Below, in pieces: positions 9,463 to 13,261 of a DNA stretch of 13,261 bases (position 1 is the first letter of the stretch; every line of letters starts with the position of its first letter). The position numbers and the translations under genes are program-made. Source of the stretch: Syntrophorhabdaceae bacterium PtaU1.Bin034 (GTDB taxonomy: Bacteria > Desulfobacterota_G > Syntrophorhabdia > Syntrophorhabdales > WCHB1-27); NCBI GenBank assembly GCA_002067405.1, contig MVRP01000103.1, positions 1 to 13,261 on the forward strand, read 5' to 3'. The notes under the pieces are model-generated. The model was not told the origin of the DNA. It did no database searches and worked only from the letters and a program-made list of their open reading frames with translations.

Positions 9463-10839
9463 TTGATCGATAAGTCCGTAGTGAATCAGATAATCGAGAT
9501 TGTGGGCAAAGAAAACGCCTTCGATTCCTTGGAGGAAAGGAAGTGCTATGCGTATGATGCGAGAACCGAAGGCGCAATTCCGGACCTGATCGTGCTACCC
9601 TCCTCTGCCGAACACGTATCCGCCATCATGAAACTCGCCAACAAGCATCTCTTCCCCGTGATCCCCAGGGGCCAGGGATCCGGTCTTACGGGCGGTTCGG
9701 TTCCCGTGAAGGGCGGCGTGGTCCTTTCTTTTATGAGGATGAACCGGATCCTGGAAATCGATACGGAAAACCTTATTGCAGTGGTCGAGCCGGGCGTCAT
9801 TACCTTTCTGCTCCAGCAGGAAGTGGAAAAGAAGGGACTCTTCTATCCTCCTGACCCCGCATCCTACAAATACTCCAGCATCGGAGGAAACGTCGCGGAA
9901 TGCGCAGGCGGCCCGAATTCGCTTAAGTACGGTGTGACGAGAGACTACGTGCTCGGCATGGAAGCGGTACTCCCGACCGGTGAGATACTGAACCTCGGGG
10001 TTCGGACCATGAAAGGTGTCGTCGGTTACGACCTCACCAGGCTTTTCGTGGGTAGTGAGGGCACCCTCGCAGTGGTGACGAAGATCATCCTGAAGCTCAT
10101 TCCCCTTCCGGAAACAAAGGCGACAATTCTTGCGGTCTTCAACGAGGTGGAGCAGGCAGCGGAAACGGTTTCCGCGATCATCGCAGCGAAAATAGTCCCT
10201 TCCACAATGGAATTCATGGACAAGTCATCGATCGTGTGCAGCGAGCAGGCTTCCCCCATGGGCCTGCCCGAAGGAGCAGGCGGCCTCCTCCTGATAGAGG
10301 TGGACGGGAACAGGGAATCGGTACGGCCCCAGGCGGAAAAGGTTGAAGCGATTGTGCGCGATCACCATGCTATCAGATGCGATTTAACCGAAGATCCGGC
10401 TGAAGCAGACAAACTGTGGCAGGCCCGCAGGGTGCTGTCTCAAGCAACTTACAATCTCAACCCCCTGAAGATCGCGGAAGATGTCGTCGTGCCCCGTTCG
10501 CAGATCCCCACTCTCATACGCTCCCTTGAAGAAATGCAGAAGAAGTTCGGCATCCCCATTCTTAGCTTTGGCCACGCGGGAGACGGCAATTTTCACGTGA
10601 GCATCATGATCCAGGATACTGAAGAACACCGGTCTAAAGCTGAAGAGGCGGTGAAAGAAATCTTTGCCGAAACCCTTCGGCTCGGGGGGACGATGTCCGG
10701 CGAGCATGGTGTCGGCCTCTCAAAAGCGCCGTATATCCACATGGAGCTGTCGGACGCTGCCATAGCAACGATGAAGAAACTCAAACAGGTTTTGGACCCG
10801 AATAATATCCTCAATCCCGGCAAGATTTTTCCCGCGTAA
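9463..10839 (+). CDS. GlcD/D-lactate dehydrogenase-type FAD-linked oxidoreductase
   Basis: A 458-aa flavoprotein of the family containing glycolate oxidase subunit GlcD, D-lactate dehydrogenase and D-2-hydroxyglutarate dehydrogenase, which oxidise D-2-hydroxy acids. N-terminal FAD-binding (PCMH) domain, about residues 36-215: PRGQGSGLTGGSVP (68-81), the stretch GGNVAECAGG (141-150), and VGSEGTLAVVT. C-terminal oxidase domain: HAGDGNFH (His371, His378) and SGEHGVG (Glu414, His415), the metal/substrate-binding set known in this family; NPLKIAEDVVVPR and LDPNNILNPGKIF are typical. Start is TTG at 9463 with GGAGGA eight bases upstream; the ATG at 9444 is in another frame and stops after nine codons. 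No electron-accepting partner (GlcE/GlcF, LldE/G, EtfAB) is next to it. The 65-bp gap after ilvD has no terminator, so the two are probably one transcript. Confidence 0.9.
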   Translation: MIDKSVVNQIIEIVGKENAFDSLEERKCYAYDARTEGAIPDLIVLPSSAEHVSAIMKLANKHLFPVIPRGQGSGLTGGSVPVKGGVVLSFMRMNRILEIDTENLIAVVEPGVITFLLQQEVEKKGLFYPPDPASYKYSSIGGNVAECAGGPNSLKYGVTRDYVLGMEAVLPTGEILNLGVRTMKGVVGYDLTRLFVGSEGTLAVVTKIILKLIPLPETKATILAVFNEVEQAAETVSAIIAAKIVPSTMEFMDKSSIVCSEQASPMGLPEGAGGLLLIEVDGNRESVRPQAEKVEAIVRDHHAIRCDLTEDPAEADKLWQARRVLSQATYNLNPLKIAEDVVVPRSQIPTLIRSLEEMQKKFGIPILSFGHAGDGNFHVSIMIQDTEEHRSKAEEAVKEIFAETLRLGGTMSGEHGVGLSKAPYIHMELSDAAIATMKKLKQVLDPNNILNPGKIFPA

Positions 10840-10845
10840 AAGAAA

Positions 10846-10884
10846 CCGGCCCGAAACCGTGGGGAAGAGGTATGGGCCGGATTT
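10846..10884 (+). terminator. Weak candidate terminator after the GlcD-type gene
   Basis: CCGGCCC (10846-10852) pairs perfectly with GGGCCGG (10874-10880) around a 21-base loop, followed only by ATTTG. The stem is short, the loop long and the T run poor, so termination here is doubtful, but no better hairpin lies between this gene and the converging regulator gene. Confidence 0.3.
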
Positions 10885-10985
10885 GTCAAGCTCCCGGCTG
10901 GATTACCTGGGGGGTTTTGAGGCCGGGGGTGTCGAATTGGCAACTTTTGTTGAGCAGCCTGTCGTCCCCTGCTTGTAAACTGGGA

Positions 10986-11009
10986 CCGGTTCCCCGAGAA
11001 CCGGGAACC
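10986..11009. repeat. Overlapping, mutually exclusive inverted repeats
   Basis: CCGGTTC (10986-10992) pairs with GAACCGG (10998-11004) around CCCGA. An overlapping pair, GGTTCCC (10988-10994) and GGGAACC (11003-11009), is also perfect, so only one can form at a time. No T run follows, so this is not an ordinary terminator. Confidence 0.55.
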
Positions 11010-11050
11010 AAACTGCCGGATGTAGTATCGCATGAATGGTATAACAATGG

Positions 11051-11083
11051 AATATCATATGGATATTATAAATATATAATATC
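11051..11083. repeat. AT-rich palindrome cluster
   Basis: GATATTATA (11062-11070) and TATAATATC (11075-11083) are perfect 9-bp arms around AATA; AATATC (11051-11056) and GATATT (11062-11067) form a second, overlapping pair. TATAAT occurs on both strands within the palindrome, but no -35-like box stands at the right distance on either side. The base composition contrasts sharply with the GC-rich genes around it. Confidence 0.6.
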
Positions 11084-11200
11084 TTTACTAATACTCTACG
11101 TCCCACCATCCGATCCGGTCAAATGGCTATTTTGTTCACCGTTCCTGGGAATTACACTGGTGAGGACAGTGGTAGGCCTCAACGTGCCGGAACAGTGAAG

Positions 11201-13261
11201 CTATGCGAGGGAGAGGAGATAGGAGCGCAGATTTGTCTTGTCTTTATTCAAACCGAGCCTCTTTCTTATGAGGAACCTCTGCAGGTCGATCGCGCCTTTG
11301 CCGACGTGCAGGAGATCCGCTATCTCCTTCGTTGTTCTGCCTTCCTTTATGAGCGCAATGATCTCGATTTGTCGCGGCGTGAAATTGAAAGCCCGTATGT
11401 TATTGAGGAAAGGAGAGACAATTTCATTCAGGTTGGTCTCGAGGAAGTCGACTTCCGTTCGCTGGATATCTTCCAGCCGGGTCTTTTTTAACTTCTCGAT
11501 ATAGGGAAGGACCAACTGCTTTACATTTGACACAAATCTTTCCTCCAGCTCTTTCTTGTCCTCTTCCCTGTGTTTGAGCAGGACTTTCAGCGCCGTGTTT
11601 GTCTCCTGCAAATTCAGGCGTTCGGCTTCCAACGCCTTTTCCGCCTCCCGGCGCCTTTTTACTTCCTCCTGAAGCTGTTGCTGGTCGTTGAGACGGGCTA
11701 TTATGTTTCCCAGTTCGGCAGCGAGGAGATCAAGCGCAATTCGGTCCTGCTGCGGCATTTCTTCCAGCACTTTTGAGAGAATATTGAAGGAGCCCGTTAC
11801 TTCATGATTGAGGATTATGGGAATAATAGCTATGTACTTATAGCCTTCCGCGAAACTCGTGGGCGTCAGCTCTTTTGTGGGGCGCATAAAAATGCTCTTC
11901 CCCTCCATCGTGAGGGTCCACCCGCCGGACCCTTCAGGAACCCGGCTCAACTTCCGGGCGACATCTTCGGATATGCCCACGGACGAGACGAGCTCCAGGT
12001 CTCCGGTTGGATTCTTGAGCCACACACCGCCGCATTCCATGCCTGACATCTTTATCGCTGTCTCCAGGCACAAGGGCAGGGCCTTGTCGAGCGAGGATGT
12101 CCTCGCCAGTTCGAGTGCCAGGTCGCGTTGGAGAAAAATCTGTTCCTGCAGCCGTTTTCTCTCGGTGATGTCCTGCACCGTACCCTGTCTGTGGAGCATC
12201 TTTCCATTCTCATCTCGAACGACCCTGGCATTGACGGAGATCCATATAATGCTCCCGTCCTTACGGTACATCCTGAATTCGAAGTTGTAGACGTAGCCTT
12301 GTGTCTCCAACAGTTTGATGAATTCGTCACGCCGGTCGAGATCGACGTGAATTTCTTTGATGTTGGTTATATGCGACATCAGGTCTTCGGGGGAGTCATA
12401 GCCGTGGATGCGGGCGAAGGCTGGATTGAGGCTCAGCGGCCGGCCATCCGGCGTGACCTGAAAAATGCCTTCGGTCGCATTAAGGAATATATTTCTGTAC
12501 TTTTCCTCCGCCTCTCTCAGGGCCTGTTCAGCCTGTTTTCTTTCTGTGATGTCCTGTATAGTGCCCTCATAATAGAGGATTTTCCCGCTCTTGTCCCTCA
12601 CGATCTGGCAGTTTAGTGACGCCCACTTTATCGTCCCGTCCTTGGCCCGGGTCTGGTGCTCGAAATTGCGTGCAAGGCCGTGGCGTTCTATAATTGCCAT
12701 TAATTCATTTCTCGTTTCCGGATAGAGATAAAGTTGGGTCCGCACATCGCTTATCGATTCGATTAGTTGTTGAGGATTATCAAACCCGTACATGGAAGCG
12801 AGGGCGGGGTTTGCGTTCAAGAAACCACCGTCGGGCGTTGTCTGAAACATCCCCTCTACTGCATTCTCGAAAATATTCCTGTATTTCTCCTCGCTCTTCC
12901 TTAATTCCTCAGTGCGCTCTTCCACGAGTTTCTCGAGATGCTCCTGGTACGCCTTTAGTTGACGTTCTGCTTCCTTCCGTTCCGTCATGTCGGAAATGAT
13001 GACGACCGCCCGATCGAAACTGCCGCCCTCCACCGCGTAGGGCAGATACTGGATCTCGCAGTAGCGACGGCCAAGAACAGGGAAATTGATCCACGTCTCG
13101 TCACGGACCTCTTGTCCCGAGAAACACCTGTCGAGACTGGGTTTCATAATCGTTTCGAACTCTTCCTCGCCCCAGATGTCGACGACGGTCCTGCCGACTA
13201 TGTCCGAAGAAGTCCTGCCTATGGCCGAAAGCCACTGTCTGCTCCCGGCTTCGTAAACGTA
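11201..13261 (-). CDS. PAS-PAS-PAS-GAF-LuxR HTH sensory regulator (5' end outside window)
   Basis: The frame is open to the window edge, so the visible 686 residues lack the N-terminus; the Met at 13147 is internal to a PAS domain, since the 38 residues before it (including IVGRTVVDIWGEEEFE) continue the fold. In visible numbering: PAS ending at DMTERK (about 91-96); a helical linker; PAS about 126-242 (KYRNIFENAVEGMF ... GTIQDITERK); a similar PAS about 254-370 (KYRNIFLNATEGIF ... GTVQDITERK), evidently a tandem duplication; GAF about 384-520; coiled coil about 525-580; and a LuxR-type HTH about 626-686 (TPRQIEIIALIKEGRTTKEIADLL, RKRLGL). There is no histidine-kinase domain, so this looks like a one-component cytoplasmic regulator that senses a ligand or redox state and binds DNA directly. 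It lacks visible membrane helices. Its target is unknown. Confidence 0.88.
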   Translation of the reverse strand, partial: YVYEAGSRQWLSAIGRTSSDIVGRTVVDIWGEEEFETIMKPSLDRCFSGQEVRDETWINFPVLGRRYCEIQYLPYAVEGGSFDRAVVIISDMTERKEAERQLKAYQEHLEKLVEERTEELRKSEEKYRNIFENAVEGMFQTTPDGGFLNANPALASMYGFDNPQQLIESISDVRTQLYLYPETRNELMAIIERHGLARNFEHQTRAKDGTIKWASLNCQIVRDKSGKILYYEGTIQDITERKQAEQALREAEEKYRNIFLNATEGIFQVTPDGRPLSLNPAFARIHGYDSPEDLMSHITNIKEIHVDLDRRDEFIKLLETQGYVYNFEFRMYRKDGSIIWISVNARVVRDENGKMLHRQGTVQDITERKRLQEQIFLQRDLALELARTSSLDKALPLCLETAIKMSGMECGGVWLKNPTGDLELVSSVGISEDVARKLSRVPEGSGGWTLTMEGKSIFMRPTKELTPTSFAEGYKYIAIIPIILNHEVTGSFNILSKVLEEMPQQDRIALDLLAAELGNIIARLNDQQQLQEEVKRRREAEKALEAERLNLQETNTALKVLLKHREEDKKELEERFVSNVKQLVLPYIEKLKKTRLEDIQRTEVDFLETNLNEIVSPFLNNIRAFNFTPRQIEIIALIKEGRTTKEIADLLHVGKGAIDLQRFLIRKRLGLNKDKTNLRSYLLSLA

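Larger units (their letters stand above)
10840..11200. other. Dyad-rich non-coding gap between converging genes
   Basis: No convincing gene is seen in these 361 bp. They hold a run of inverted repeats: the CCGGCCC hairpin; CTCCCGGC (10891-10898) with GCCGGGGG (10922-10929, one wobble); the switching pair at 10986-11009; and an AT-rich palindrome at 11062-11083. A 108-codon frame (10872-11198) fills the gap with a purine-rich sequence before its ATG, but its composition looks like translated non-coding DNA. Because both flanking genes end here, the stretch is not needed as their promoter; it could hold terminators, a small RNA or remnants of a repeat. Confidence 0.5.

Noticed and set aside
8513..9577. 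Long 354-codon minus-strand frame antisense to ilvD
   Set aside because: The opposite strand carries an intact ilvD with all motifs; the antisense translation is rich in Arg/Ser/Pro and has no recognisable domain.
10872..11198. 108-codon plus-strand frame filling the convergent gap, with purine-rich sequence before the ATG
   Set aside because: The translation has no recognisable domain, runs straight through the inverted repeats and AT-rich palindrome, and has a composition typical of non-coding DNA.
13145..13147. Met codon at 13147 as the true start of the regulator
   Set aside because: The frame stays open to the window edge and the upstream residues complete a PAS domain, so the gene begins outside the window.

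Overview
The window looks like an ordinary chromosomal stretch of an anaerobic, moderately GC-rich bacterium. The gene set is a Na+/solute symporter with a tiny partner protein, a biotin-independent carboxyltransferase chain, a nickel-pincer LarA-family enzyme, a GlcD-type flavoprotein and a PAS/GAF/LuxR regulator. This set would suit a former deltaproteobacterium (Desulfobacterota, for example a syntroph), but that is inference from gene content; there is no rRNA or marker comparison. I see no phage genes, transposase, CRISPR array, tRNA or rRNA.

Layout. (1) 1-2018, plus strand: a regulatory region with a TTGACA box and a 14-bp-arm dyad, then a 39-aa one-helix membrane protein overlapping a 534-aa sodium:solute symporter by ATGA, closed by a perfect 11-bp-stem terminator that can serve both strands. 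(2) 7467-2059, minus strand: enolase, LarA-family enzyme (ATGA overlap with eno), OadA/PycB-type carboxyltransferase (TTG start), a secreted DUF4412/LolA-like protein, a hairpin terminator, and a secreted surface-adhesin-E-like protein. (3) 7468-7711: divergent promoter region with a good sigma70-like promoter for eno and a perfect TATAAT ahead of ilvD. (4) 7712-10839, plus strand: dihydroxy-acid dehydratase (ilvD) followed after 65 bp by a GlcD/D-lactate-dehydrogenase-type FAD enzyme (TTG start). (5) 10840-11200: a non-coding gap between converging genes, packed with inverted repeats. (6) 11201-13261, minus strand: the 3' part of a PAS-PAS-PAS-GAF-coiled coil-LuxR-HTH regulator whose start lies beyond the window.

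How the genes may work together. Several enzymes sit around the pyruvate / 2-hydroxy-acid node. A symporter could import a small organic acid, LarA could interconvert 2-hydroxy-acid stereoisomers, the GlcD-type enzyme could oxidise a D-2-hydroxy acid, the carboxyltransferase could link pyruvate and oxaloacetate, and enolase could feed or drain phosphoenolpyruvate. This is a working hypothesis from family roles and proximity; no substrate is fixed by the sequence. IlvD belongs to branched-chain amino acid synthesis.

I did not find a clearly new multi-gene system. The points most worth a second look are the coupled microprotein-symporter pair with its dyad-covered promoter, the eno-larA translational coupling, the strand-specific hairpin between the two secreted-protein genes, and the dyad-rich convergent gap.
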